Made by a program: the position numbers and the translations under genes
Part shown: positions 24,960 through 36,918 of the stretch, piece by piece
Position numbering within the stretch: the first letter of the stretch is position 1
Layout: every line of letters starts with the position of its first letter
Notes under the pieces: model-generated
Told to the model about the DNA's origin: nothing
Databases searched by the model: none
The model's input: only the letters and a program-made list of their open reading frames with translations
NCBI GenBank assembly: GCA_947579665.1
Contig: CANPUZ010000076.1
Span: forward strand, 1 to 64,000
Direction of reading: 5' to 3'
DNA: 64,000 bases
Origin: Sympetrum striolatum
Taxonomy: Eukaryota; Arthropoda; Insecta; Odonata; Libellulidae

Positions 24960-25230
24960 CTGCTCCAGGCAAAATAAATAAAGGTAAAGTCGGGCGAACT
25001 CGTGGGGAGATGGGTTTAGGGGTGGGCTATGGAGAAAGCGTCGAGATAAGCCAGGGGTAAGGCAAACGGGGAGGTCCTCGGGGGTAAGCGTCCGATGAGG
25101 ACGTCGGGGGGAGGTCGTCGTGGGAAAACATCCTGTGAGGTTGTTAAGGGAGGGAGTCTGAAGTTAGGGCGTAAGGGTTGGGGGTCGGGGGACGTGATTG
25201 GGAAGGAGGTCGTTGAGAGAGTTGGCTTAG
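24960..25230 (+). terminator. AATAAA signal followed by G-rich tract
   Basis: AATAAA at about 24970 is followed by a strongly G-rich stretch at 25016-25200. The left arm mirrors this: AATAAA on the minus strand near 8810 and 8690 and a C-rich plus strand at 8330-8640. G-rich elements downstream of poly(A) signals can pause polymerase II; the role here is inferred. Confidence 0.3.
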
Positions 25231-25235
25231 ATAGA

Positions 25236-25311
25236 GATAACACGTTATGGCCAATATGTCGTAAAAATTTCAAGGCATTGGCACTTGTGGAACATGGTTA
25301 GAATTTTGATC

Positions 25312-25350
<39 letters not shown>
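25236..25350 (+). repeat. Partial microsatellite-end piece plus (TA)n
   Basis: ACACGTTATGGCCAATATGT and CGTAAAAATTTCAAG match the microsatellite end of the B-box elements to the right. A (TA)n run (about 25315-25350) follows. The rest of that copy is missing, so it is truncated at the junction with the inverted duplication. Confidence 0.6.
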
Positions 25351-25353
<3 letters not shown>

Positions 25354-26520
25354 GAGTAAAATGTAGCTTGCATACTGCAAGCAGATCGACAACACTAATT
25401 TCATATCGGCATCATATACCGGGACGGACATCAAAAGAAAAAAAAAATTCAAAATATTCGTAGAATTCGCTGCAATTTAATCACCTGGCAGCGAACCCCG
25501 GTCTTCCTGGTGTACTTACTATGCAGCAAAATAGAAAATTACTATATCAAACTATGTGTGAAAATTCAAGCAAAACTATTAGGTGCAACTACCTCAAACG
25601 ACGTCCTACTATTCACATACACTCCTTATTTGAGAAATTATAATGTGCTCTGGCATCGAACCCAGGAACAGCATGGTCTTATCTATTTTTTTTCTTAAAC
25701 AAAGTGTTAATATACATCTTCCATCTAAGCAAGAGCTCCCTTACATATCGAAAAATGCATAAAAAAATTATGAAAAGATACCCCATAGTATTATATATGG
25801 GTGATATTTTTACTGCCCGGCATCGAACCCGGGTCTTTCAGGCAATACTTTCTATGCAGCACAAAAGAAAAACACCATCTCTAACCGCGTATGCAAATTC
25901 AAGCAGAAATATTGGTTACAACTGCCTCAAATGACGTCCTACTTTTCCTTTATATTCCTTATGAGAGAAACGTTATTGTGCTCTGGCTTCGAACCCAGGA
26001 ACAGTACGGTCTTATGAAAATTTTTTTCTAAAACTTATTCGTACCATACATCTTCCAGCCAAGCACGAACATCCTATCATTTCGATAAGTGCATCTAAAA
26101 AAATAATGAAAAACGGCTCCCATGTATTTTAAAGGGCAGATCTTTGCATCGTCCTAGCATCGAACCCAGGATAACTTTTGTAAAAGTCATTGATGTTTTC
26201 GAAAGTCCAAGACCATAAATATAGGCACCTTGAGTTTTACTTCTCTACCTATCCGGAAAGTATTTTGTTTTAATTCCCGAAAATCACGGCAATGCATTCA
26301 AACGGGAAAAATCGGGAATTTGGGGCCCTCTGGAATCGAACCTATGACACTGAGGATCAAAGTCTCTTTTTTCCTGGGGGTTTCACGTTATGGCCAATAT
26401 GTCATAAAAATTTCAGATCAATGACGCTTGTAGTTTAGGCTGTGAATTTGTATCCTATCTATCTATCTATCTATCTATATAGGTATATATATGAATGAAT
26501 CCGGAGAAGCATCTATCTAT
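25351..26520 (+). mobile_element. B-box element copy 1, type I
   Basis: Six T-arm-like cores near 25494, 25660, 25826, 25992, 26164 and 26340, spaced 166, 166, 166, 172 and 176 bp. Type I has two alternating monomer kinds repeated (GCAGCACAA-linked and CAGGAACAG-linked). About 970 bp is nearly identical to 44746-45720. Confidence 0.8.
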
Positions 26521-26522
26521 TA

Positions 26523-27682
26523 TACGAGTAAAATGTTGCTTGCATACTGCAAGCAGATCGACAACACTATTTTCATGTCGGCATCATATCGGGACGGCCA
26601 TCAATATAAAAAGATGGATTGAAATTTTTCTTAAAATTCGCTGAAATTCCATCGTCTGGCATCGAACCCCGGTCTTTACTGTGAACTTACTATGCAGCAC
26701 AATAGAACATCACCATCTTTAACTATGTGTGAAAATTCAAGCAGAAATATGGGCTACAACTGCCTCAAATGACGTTCTAATTTTCACGAATTTAAATGGC
26801 TCTCTGGATTCGAACCAAGGACGATTTTGGAAGTCTAAAAAATGTTTCTGAAAGTTATTTATGATTTCTATCTATATGCCGAATTTGAAGTTTCTATATT
26901 ATTTACAAAGGTTTCAAAATAATTCCTAAAAATTGGATCAACTTCTGATTGCAGAGACACCTGGTGTCGAACCCAGGACACATTGATAGCTGTGAATGCA
27001 CTGTTTGATTTTTATGGACTTGATCTTTCTATATGCAAAGTTTGAAGTCGATATCGTACCGGGAAGTAACAAAAATTTGTTTCCGTTATCTCCGTAAGAA
27101 ATGCATAGAGGAATTTAAATGGCCCTCTGGGATCGAACCAAGGACCATCAGCGAATATGTAAAATTTGATTATGAAATATATTTATAATATCCCACCCCA
27201 TGCCGAATTTCGAGTTTCCATGTTATCGGAAAGAAGTCCAAAAAAAATCTTAAAATCGCCACAATGCAATTTAAACGGCCGATATTTGCCCCGTCCTAGC
27301 ATCGAACCATGGACCATATTCAACGATGTCTTTATGATTTACGTTGGATATGCACGGCTTCTAGCGATCCCTCGAATTTCAATTCTCTCCTTTTCCGGGA
27401 AGTGCCACAAAAAAATTTTCGAAAATCCCCGCCATGTATTCTTATGGGGAAAATCGCGACTTTGGGGCCTTCTGGAATCGAACCCATGACACCGAGGTTC
27501 AAAGTCGGCTTTTTCCTGGAGGTTGCACGTTATGGCCAATACGTCGTAAAAACTTCAAGTCAATGACGCTTTTGGTTTAGCCTGTGAATTTGTATCCTAT
27601 CTGGGTATCTGGGTATCTGGGTATCTGGGTATCTGGGTATCTGGGTATATATATGAATGAATCCGGAGAAGCATCTATATAT
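26523..27682 (+). mobile_element. B-box element copy 2, type II
   Basis: Cores near 26664, 26818, 26972, 27136, 27305 and 27482. Microsatellite end carries a GTATCTGG minisatellite (about six repeats) in place of TATC repeats. Confidence 0.8.
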
Positions 27683-27686
27683 CTAT

Positions 27687-28839
27687 TACGAGTGCGATGT
27701 AGCCTGCATACTGCAAGCAGATCGGCAATATTATTTATTTCGGCATCATATCGAGACGGTCCTCAAAAGAAAAAAAAAAGGATTGAAAATATTCTTAAAA
27801 TTCGCTTCAATTTTAGCGTCTTGCATCGAACCCGGGTCTTCCTGGTGAACTTACTAAGCGGCACAATAGAAGATAACTATATCTAACTATGTGTGAAAAT
27901 TCAAGCAGAAATATTTGCTACAACTGCTTCAAACGACGTTCTACTTTTCACGAATACAAATGGCTCTCTGGATTCGAACCAAGGACGATCGTGGGAATCT
28001 AGAACATGTTCCTGAAATGTATCAATAATCTCTATCTGTATGCTGAATTTCAAGTTTAAATATAATTGGGATATGGTTCCAAAAAATTCTGAAAAATCGG
28101 ATCATTTACTGATTGTAGAGACGCCTGGTGGTAAAACCAGGAAACATTGGTAGCTGTGAATTCACAGTTTGATTAGTGATGACTTGATCTTATCTTATGC
28201 AAAGTTTCAAGTAGATATAATATCGGGAAGCACCTAAAATGTGTTTCCGTAATCTCCATAAGAAATGCATTGAGGATTGTAAATGGCCCTCTGGGATCGA
28301 ACCAAGGACCATAAGGGAATATGTAAAATTTGATTATGAAATATAATTATGATATCTAACGCCATGCAGAATTTCAAGTTTCTATGCCATCGGAAAAGGG
28401 TTAAAAAAAAATCTTAAAAATCGCCGCAATGCATTTTAAACGGCCGATATTTGCCCCGACCTAGCATCGAACCAAGGATAATATTCGTAGATGTCTTTAT
28501 GGTTTCCTTTTGATATGCGTGGCATCTAGCGATCCCTCGAGTTTCAACTCTCTCCTTTTCCGGGAAGTGCCTCAAATAAATTTTGGAAAATCCCCGCCAT
28601 GTAATCTTATGGGGAAAATCGCGACTTTGGGGCCTTCTGGAATCGAACCCATGACACTCAGGTTCAAAATCACATTTTTTCTGGTGGTTACACGTTATGG
28701 CCAATACGTCGTAAAAATTTCAAGTCAATGACGCTTTTGGTTTAGCCTGTGAATTTGTATCCTATCTGGGTATCTGGGTATCTGGGTATCTGGGTATCTG
28801 GGTATATATATGAATGAATCCGGAGAAGCATCTATATAT
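27687..28839 (+). mobile_element. B-box element copy 3, type II
   Basis: Same layout as copy 2, also with GTATCTGG repeats. The third core is decayed (GGTGGTAAAACCAGG near 28130), and the starting sequence reads ACGAGTGCGATGTAGCCTGC, which weakens the hairpin. Confidence 0.8.
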
Positions 28840-29985
28840 AACGAGTAAAATGTAGCTTGCATACTGCAAGCAGATCGACAACACTAATTTTATATCGGCA
28901 TCATATCGGGTCGGTCCTTAATAGAAAAAAAAAGGATTGAAATATTTCTTCAAATTCGCTGAAATTTCATCGTCTGGCAATGAACCCGGGTCTCTCTGGT
29001 GAATTTACTATGCAGCACAATAGAAGATCACCGATTCTAACTATGTGTGAAAATTCAAGCAGAAATATTTGGCTACAACTGCCTCAAAAGACGTTTTAAT
29101 TTTCACGAATACAAATGGCTCTCTGGATTCGAACCAAGGACGATCTTGGAAATCTAAAATATGTTTCTAAAAGTTATTTATGATCTCTATCTATATGCCA
29201 AATTTCAAGTTTCTATATTGTTGGGAAAGGTTTGAAAATAATTCCTAAAAATCGGATCAATTTCTGAATGCAGAGACACCTGGTGTCGAAGCCAGGAGAT
29301 ACTGTAAGCTGTGAATGCAAAGTTTGATTTGTAACGACTGGCTTTTCTATCATGCAAAGTTTGATGTCGATAGCATGCCGGGAAGTACCTTAATTTTGTT
29401 TCCGTTATCTCCGTAAGAAATGCATTGAGAAGTGCAAATGGCCCTCTGGGATCGAACCAAGGACCATCAGCGAACATCTAAAATTTGATTATGATATATA
29501 TTCATGATATCTATCGACGTGCCGAGTTTCAAGTATCCATGTTATCGGGAAAGGATCCAAAAAAAATCTTAAAAATCGCCGCAATGCATTTTAAACGGCC
29601 GATTTTTGCACCGACCTAGCATCGAACCATGGACAAAATTCGAAGATGTCTTTTTGATTTTCGTTGGATATGCACGGCTTCTAGCGGTCCCTCGAATTTC
29701 AATTCTCTCCTTTTCCGGAAAGGGCCTCAAAAAAATTTTGGAAAATCCCCGCCATGTATTCTTATGGGGAAAATCGCGACTTTGGGGCCTTCTGGAATCG
29801 AACCCATGGCACCGAGGTTCAAAATCACATTTTTTCTGGCGGTTACACGTTATGGCCAATACGTCGTAAAAATTTCAAGTCAATCACGCTTGTGGTTTAG
29901 GCTGTGAATTAGTATCCTATCTATCTATCTATCTATATAGGTATATACATGAATGAATCCGGAGAAGCATCTATATATAATAGAT
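28840..29985 (+). mobile_element. B-box element copy 4, type II
   Basis: Complete copy ending in TATC repeats and GAATGAATCCGGAGAAGC; meets copy 5 end to end (microsatellite ends facing). Its end is nearly the same as that of copy 11. Confidence 0.8.
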
Positions 29986-29989
29986 TGAT

Positions 29990-31133
29990 ATAGATGCTTC
30001 TCCGGATTCATTCATATATCATATATATATATATTCATATATATATATATATATAGAGAGGATACAAAGTCACAGGCTAAACCACTAGCGTCAATGGCTT
30101 GAAATTTTTACGACATATTGGCCATAACGTATAACCGCCAAAAAAATTGTGATTTTGATCCTCAGTGTCATGGGTTCGATTCCAGAGGGCCCCAAAGTCC
30201 CGATTTTTCCCGTTTAAATGCATTGCTTTGATTTTCGGGAATTAGAAAAAATTATTCCCGGATAGGTAGAGAATTAAAACTCAAGGAGCCTTTATATATG
30301 GTCATGGTCTATCGAAAACATAAATGAGTTCTACGGAAAATAACCTGGGTTCGATGCTAGGTCGATGCAAAAATCTGCCGTTTAAAATGCATTGTGGCGA
30401 TTTTTAAGATTTTTTTTGACCCCTTTTCAAAGGCATGGAAACTTGAAATTCGGTATGAGGTTAGATACCATAAAATAATATCATATTATAATTTTTTATC
30501 TTCGCTGATGGTCCTTGGTTCGATCCCAGACGGACATTTATATTCATCAATGCATTTCTTACGGAGATAACGGAAACAAATTTTAGGTACTTCCCGGCAT
30601 GCTATCGACTTAAAACTTAGCGTGTTAAAAGAATAAGTCTTAACAAATAAAACTGTTTATTCACAGCTATCAATGTGTCCTGGGTTCGACACCAGGTGTC
30701 TCTGCAATCAGAAGTTGATCCGATTTTTAGGAATTATTTTGAAACCTTTGCCAATAATATAGAAACTTGAAATTTGGCATATAGATTGAGATTATTAATA
30801 ACTTTCAGAAACATGTTTTTTATTACCAAGATCGTCCTTGGTTCGAGTACCAAGAACCATTTACATTCGTGAACATTAGAGCGTCTTTTGAGGCAGTTGT
30901 AGCCAATATTTCTGCTTGAATTTTCACAGATAGTTAGAGATGGTGATATTCTATTGTGTTTCATATTAGGTTTACCATTAATACCCGGGTTCGATGCCAG
31001 ACGATGAAATTTCAGCGAATTTTAAGAAAAAATTAAATCCTTTTTTTCCTTATGAGGACCGTCCCGATGTGATGCCGATATGAAATTAGTATTGCTGATC
31101 TGCTTGCAGTTTGCAAGCTACATTTTACTCGTA
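29990..31133 (-). mobile_element. B-box element copy 5, type II, inverted
   Basis: Inverted copy; cores near 30175, 30350, 30510, 30685, 30845 and 30995 read GGTTCGA directly on the plus strand. Hairpin end abuts that of copy 6 with ATATAATAGAT between. Confidence 0.8.
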
Positions 31134-31140
31134 TATAATA

Positions 31141-32280
31141 GATACGAGTAAAATGTAGCTTGCATACTGCAAGCAGATCAGCAATACTAATTTCATATCG
31201 GCATCACATCGGGACGGTCCTCATAAGGAAAAAAAGGATTTAATTTTTTCTTAAAATTCGCTGAAATTTCATCGTCTGGCATCGAACCCGGGTATTAATG
31301 GTAAACCTAATATGAAACACAATAGAATATCACCATCTCTAATTATGTGTGAAAATTCAAGCAGAAATATTGACTGCAACTGCATGAAACGACGTCCTAC
31401 TATTCACGAATGTAGATGGCTCTCTGGATTCGAACCAAGGACTATTTAGGAAATCTAAAACATGATTTTGAAATGTATCTATGTTCTCTATTTATATGAC
31501 TAATTTCATGTTTTAATATTATTGGGAAGGGGTTAAAATTAATTCTTAAAAATCGGATAATTTACTGATTGTAGAGACGCCTGGTGTCGAACCCAGGAAA
31601 TATTGGTAATTGTGAATGCTCAGTATGATTTATTAGGACTTAATCTTATTTCATTTAAAGTTTAAAGTCGATATCGTGCCGGGAAGTACCTAAAATATAT
31701 TTCCGTTATCTCCATAAGAAATGCATAGAGGAATGTAAATGGCCCTCTGGGATCGAACCAAGGACCATCAGCGAATATGTAAAATTTGATTATGAAATAT
31801 ATGTATCAACTCCAACCTCATGCAAAATTTCAAGTTTCCTTGCCATCGGGAAAGGGTCCAAAAAAAATCTTAAAAATCGCCACAATGCATTTTAAACGGC
31901 CGATTTTTGCCTCGACCTAGCATCGAACTTAGGATATTTTCCGTAAAACTCATTTATGTTTTCGATAGATCATGGCCATATATAAAGGCTCCTAGAGTTT
32001 CAATTCTCTACCTATACGGGAAGTATTTTTTAAAAATTCCCGAAAATCTAAGCAATGCATTTAAACGGGAAAAATCGGGACTTTGGGGGCCTCTGGAATC
32101 GAACCCATGACACTGAGGATCAAAGTCGCTTTTTTCCTGGGGGTTATACGTTATGGCCAATATGTCATAAAAATTTCAAGTCAATGACGCTTGTGGTTTA
32201 GCCTGTGAATTTGTATCCTATCTATATAGCTATATAGCTATCTATTATATATAGATGCTTCTCCGGATTCATTCATGTAT
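31141..32280 (+). mobile_element. B-box element copy 6, type II
   Basis: Cores near 31290, 31430, 31585, 31755, 31920 and 32095. Its last segment with the CCGGATTCATTCAT motif (32255-32278) is inverted relative to the rest. With copy 7 it forms a pair closely resembling copies 12-13. Confidence 0.75.
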
Positions 32281-32292
32281 CCATATATATAT

Positions 32293-33410
32293 ACGAGTAA
32301 AATGTTGCTTGCATACTGCAAGCAGATCAACAACACTATTTTCATGTCGGCATCATATCCGGACGGCCATCAAAAGAAAAAAAAAGATTGAAATTTTTCT
32401 TAAAATTTGCCTAAATTCCATCGCCCGGCATCGAACCCGGGTCTTTACTGTGAACTTACTATGCAGCACAATAGACCATCACCATCTCTAACGATGTGTG
32501 AAAATTCAAGCAGAAATATGGGCTACAACTGCCTCAAAAGACGTTCTAATTTTTACGAATTTAAATGGCTCTCTGGATCCGAACCAAGGACGATCTTGGA
32601 AATCTAAAAAATGTTTCTGAAAGTTATTTATGATCTCTATCTATATGCCGAATTTAAAGTTTCTATATTATTGGCAAAGGTTTCAAAATAATTCCTAAAA
32701 ATCGGATTAACTTCTGATTGCAGAGACACCTGGTGTCGAACCCAGGACTCTTTGATAGCTGTGAATGCACTGCTTGATTTGTATGGACTTGATCTTTGTA
32801 CATGCAAAGTTTGAAGTTGATATCGTGCCGGGAAGTACCTAAAATTTGTTTCCGTTATCTCCGTAAGAAAAGCATTGGGAATTTCCAATGGTCCTCTGGG
32901 ATCGAACCAAGGACCATAAGCTAATATGTAAAATTCGATTATGAAATAAATTCATGATATCTATCGACGTGCTGAGTTTCAATAATTCATGTTATCGGGA
33001 AAGGATCCAAAAAAAATCTTAAAAATTGCCGCAATGCATTTTAAACGGCCGATTTTTGCCCCGGCCTGGCATCGAACCAAGGACAATATTCGAAGATGTC
33101 TTTCCGATTTTCGTTGGCTATGCAAGGCATTTAGCGGTCCCTAGAGTTTCAACTCTCTGCTTTTCCGGGAAGTGCCTCAAAAAAATTTTCGAAAATCCCC
33201 GCCATGTAATCTTATGGGGAAAAAACGCGACTTTGGGGCCCTCTGGAATCGAACCCATGACACTGAGGTTCAAAATCGCAATTATTCTGGAGGTTATACG
33301 TTATGGCCAATATGTCGTAAAAATTTCAAGCCATTGACGCTAGTGGTTTAGCCTGTGACTTTGTATCCTCTCTATATATATATCTATTATATATAGATGC
33401 TTCTCCGGAT
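32293..33410 (+). mobile_element. B-box element copy 7, type II
   Basis: Hairpin variant TGTTGCTTGC. Cores near 32430, 32580, 32735, 32900, 33070 and 33247. Nearly identical over most of its length to copy 13 (39192-40285). Confidence 0.75.
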
Positions 33411-33414
33411 TCAT

Positions 33415-33467
33415 TCATATCTATTATATATAGATGCTTCTCCGGATTCATTCATGGATATACCTAT

Positions 33468-33507
<40 letters not shown>

Positions 33508-34584
33508 GATACTAATTCACAGCCTAAACCACAAGCGTCCTTGACTTGAAATTTTTACGACGTATTGGCCATAACGTGTAACCGCCAGAAAAATTGCGAT
33601 TTTGATCCTCATGGTTATGGGTTCGATTCCAGAGGGCCCCAAAGTCGCTATTTTTTCCATAAGAATACATGGCGGGGATTTTCGAAAATTTTTTTGAGGC
33701 ACTTCCCGGAGAGAGAAAAAGTTGAAACTCCAGGGATCGCTAGAAACCGTGCGTATCCAACGAAAATCAGAAAGACATTTTAGAATTTAGTCCATGGTTC
33801 GATGCTAGGTCGGGGCAAAAATCGGCCGTTTAAAATGCATTGCGGCGATTTTGAAGATTTTTTTTGGATCCTTTCCCGATAACATGGATATTTGAAACTC
33901 GGCACGTGGATAGATATCATGAATATATTTCATAATAAAATTTTACATGTTCGCTGATGGTCCTTGGATCGATCCCAGAGGGCCATTTGCACTTCTCAAT
34001 GCATTTCTTACGGAGATAACGGAAACAAAATTTAGGTACTTTCCGGCATGTTATCGACTTCAAACTTTGCATGTAGAAAGATCAAGTCCATACAAATCAA
34101 ACAGTGCATTCACAGCTATCAATGTGTCCTGGGTTCGACACCAGGCGTCTCTACAATCAGTAACTGACCCGATTTTCAATGATTATTTTGAACCTTTTCC
34201 CAACAATATAGAAACATGAAATTTGGTATGTAGATAGAAATCATAGATATGTTTCAAAATCATGTTTTAGATTTCCAAGATCGTCCTTGGTTCGAATCCA
34301 GAGAGCCATTTACATTCGTGAAAATTAGAACGTCTTTTGAGGCAGTTGTAGCCAATATTTCTGCTTGAATCTTCACACATAGTTAGCGATGGTGATCTTC
34401 TATTGTGCTGCATAGTATGTTCACCAGTAAGACCCGGGTTCGATGCCAGGCGTAGAAATTTCAGCGAATTCTAGGGATATTTTCAATCCTTTTTCTTTTT
34501 CTTTTGAGGACCGTCCCGATATAATGCCGATATGAAATTAATGTTGTCGATCTGCTTGCAGTATGCAAGCAACATTTTACTCGT
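33415..34584 (-). mobile_element. B-box element copy 8, type II, inverted
   Basis: Begins with ATAGATGCTTCTCCGG and about eight TAGA repeats, then cores near 33620, 33805, 33965, 34130, 34295 and 34440, ending in the hairpin and TTTTACTCGT. Confidence 0.8.
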
Positions 34585-35755
34585 ATATATATATAGATGC
34601 TTCTCCGGATTCATTCATATATATAGCTATATAGCTATATAGATAGGATACAAATTCACAGGCTAAACCACAAGCGTCATTGACTTGAAATTTTTATGAC
34701 ATATTGGCCATAACGTGAAACCTCCAGGAAAAAAGCGACTTTGATCCTCAGTGTCATAGGTTCGATTCCAGAGGGCCCCAAAGTCCCGATTTTTCCCGTT
34801 TAAATGCATTGCCGTGATTTTCGGGAATTTTTAAAAAATACTTTCCGGATAGGTAGAGAAGTAAAACTCAAGGAGCCTATATTTATGGTCTTGGACTTTT
34901 GAAAACATCAATGACTTCCACAAAAAATATCCTGGGTTCGATGCTAGGACGATGCAAAGAACTGCCCTTTAAAATACATGGGAGCTGTTTTTCATTATTT
35001 TTTTTGATGCACTACTCGAAATAATAGGAAGTTCGTGCTTAGCCGGAAAGTGTAAGGTAACAATTGGTTTAAGAAAAAAATTTTCATAAGACCGTACTAT
35101 TCCTGGGTTCGGTGCCAGAGCACATTAACATTTCTCTCATAAGGAATATAAGGGAAAAGTAAGACTTCGATTGAGGCAGTTGCAGCCTATATTTCTGCTT
35201 GTATTTTCGCACATAGTTAAAGAATAATATCTTTTTATTATGTTGCATAGGAAGTTTCACCAGAAAGACCCGGGTTCGATGCCGGGCGGTAAATATGTCT
35301 CCCGTTTAAAATACATAGGGTTAGTATTTCATTATTTTTTTGATGCACTTATCGAAATGATAGGAAGTTCGTGCTTGGCCGGAAGATGTATGGTTAAAAC
35401 TGGTTTAAGAAAACAGTTTTCAGAAGACCGTAATATTCCTGGGTTCGATGCCAGACCACATTATCATTTCTCTCATAAGAAATATAAGGGAAAAGTAGGA
35501 CGTCGTTTGATGCAGTTGCAGTTGATATTTCTGCTTGAATTTTCACAGATAGTTAGAGATGGTGATTTTCTATTGTGCTCTATAGTAAATATCACCAAGA
35601 AGACCCGGGTTCGATGCCGGACGAATAAATTGCAGCGAATAATCAGAATATTTTCAATCCAATTTTTTTCTTTTGACGGCCTTCCCGATATGATGACGAC
35701 ATGAAATTAGTGTTGTCCATCTGCTTGCAGTATGCAAGCTACATTTTACTCGTAT
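34585..35755 (-). mobile_element. B-box element copy 9, type I, inverted
   Basis: Only type I copy in the middle of the array. Cores near 34760, 34940, 35105, 35272, 35440 and 35610. The microsatellite is a TATAGC repeat. Confidence 0.8.
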
Positions 35756-35757
35756 CA

Positions 35758-36860
35758 TATATATATATATATATATATAGAGAGGATACAAAGTCACAGG
35801 CCAAACCACTAGCGTCAATGGCTTGAAATTTTTACGACATATTGGCCATAACGTATAACCTCCAGAAAAATTGCGATTTTGATCCTCAGTGTCATGGGTT
35901 CGATGCCAGGTGGCTCCAAAGTCCCGATTTTTCCCGTTTAAATGCATTGCTTTGATTTTCGGGAATTAAAAAAAAATACTTCCCGGATAGGTAAAGAATT
36001 AAAACTCAAGGAGCCTTTATATGTGGTCATGATCTATCGAAAACATAAATGAGTTTTACGGAAAATAACCTGGGTTCGATGCTAGGTCGATGCAAAAATC
36101 TGCCGTTTAAAATGCATTGTGGCGATTTATAAGATTTTTTTTGGACCCCTTCCCGATGGCATGGAAACTTGAAATTCGGTATGAGGTTAGATACTATAAA
36201 AATATATCATAATCGAATTTTGCATATTCGCTGATGGTCCTTGGTTCGATCCCAGAGGGATATTTATATTCCTCAATGCATTTCTTACGGAGATAACGGA
36301 AACAAATTTTAGGTACTTCCCGGCATGCTATCGACTTAAAACTTAGCATGATAGAAGAACCAGTCTTAACAAATCAAACTATGCATTCATAGCTATCAAT
36401 GTGTCCTGGGTTCGACACCAGGTGTCTCTGCAATCAGAAGTTAATCCGATTTTTAGGAATTATTTTGAAACCTTTCCGAATAATATAGAAACTTGAAATT
36501 TGGCATATAGATTAAGATCATTAATAACTTTCAGAAACATTTTTTAAATTTCCAAGATCGTCCTTGGTTCGAGTCCAGAGAGCAATTTACATTCGTGAAC
36601 ATTAGAGCGTCTTTTGAGGCAGTTGTAGCCAATATTTCTGCTTGAATTTTCACACATAGTTAGAGATGGTGATCTTCTATTGTGTTTCATAGTAGGTTTT
36701 CCAGTAAGACCCGGTTTCGATGCCAGACGATGAAATTTCAGCGAATTTTAAGAATAAATTAAATCCTTTTTTTTCTTATGAGGACCGTCCCGATGTTATG
36801 CCGATGTGAAATTAGTATTGCCGATCTGCTTGCAGTATGCAAGCTACATTTTACTCGTAT
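35758..36860 (-). mobile_element. B-box element copy 10, type II, inverted
   Basis: Begins with a (TA)n run and lacks the GAATGAATCCGG piece at its own end; a stray copy of that piece lies at 36880-36918. Closely resembles copy 5. Confidence 0.75.
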
Positions 36861-36918
36861 ATATATATGAATATATGATATATGAATGAATCCGGAGAAG
36901 CATCTATATATAATAGAT

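Larger units (their letters stand above)
18957..24990 (+). other. Right copy of a candidate multi-micro-exon gene
   Basis: Proposed transcript from the promoter at ~18957 to an AATAAA at ~24970. Exon-like blocks, each matched in the left arm, lie at 18957-19032, 19167-19202, 19297-19325, 20584-20677, 21217-21251, 21580-21605, 22426-22538, 22859-22879, 23200-23225, 23637-23662, 23918-24042 and 24342-24495. Two internal rounds (20.6-21.6 and 22.4-23.2 kb) look like a tandem duplication of a three-block unit. The block at 20584-20677 has a TGA in the conserved frame unless a later acceptor is used, so this copy may also be damaged. Many tiny exons are known in insect salivary effector families such as the aphid bicycle genes; that resemblance is structural only. 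Confidence 0.4.
18050..25235 (+). repeat. Right arm of a large diverged inverted duplication
   Basis: Mirror partner of 8330-16330. Conserved blocks are separated by unalignable AT-rich DNA, the pattern expected when exons and promoter are kept while introns drift. The arm ends where a partial microsatellite-end piece of the B-box element begins (about 25236). Confidence 0.75.
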
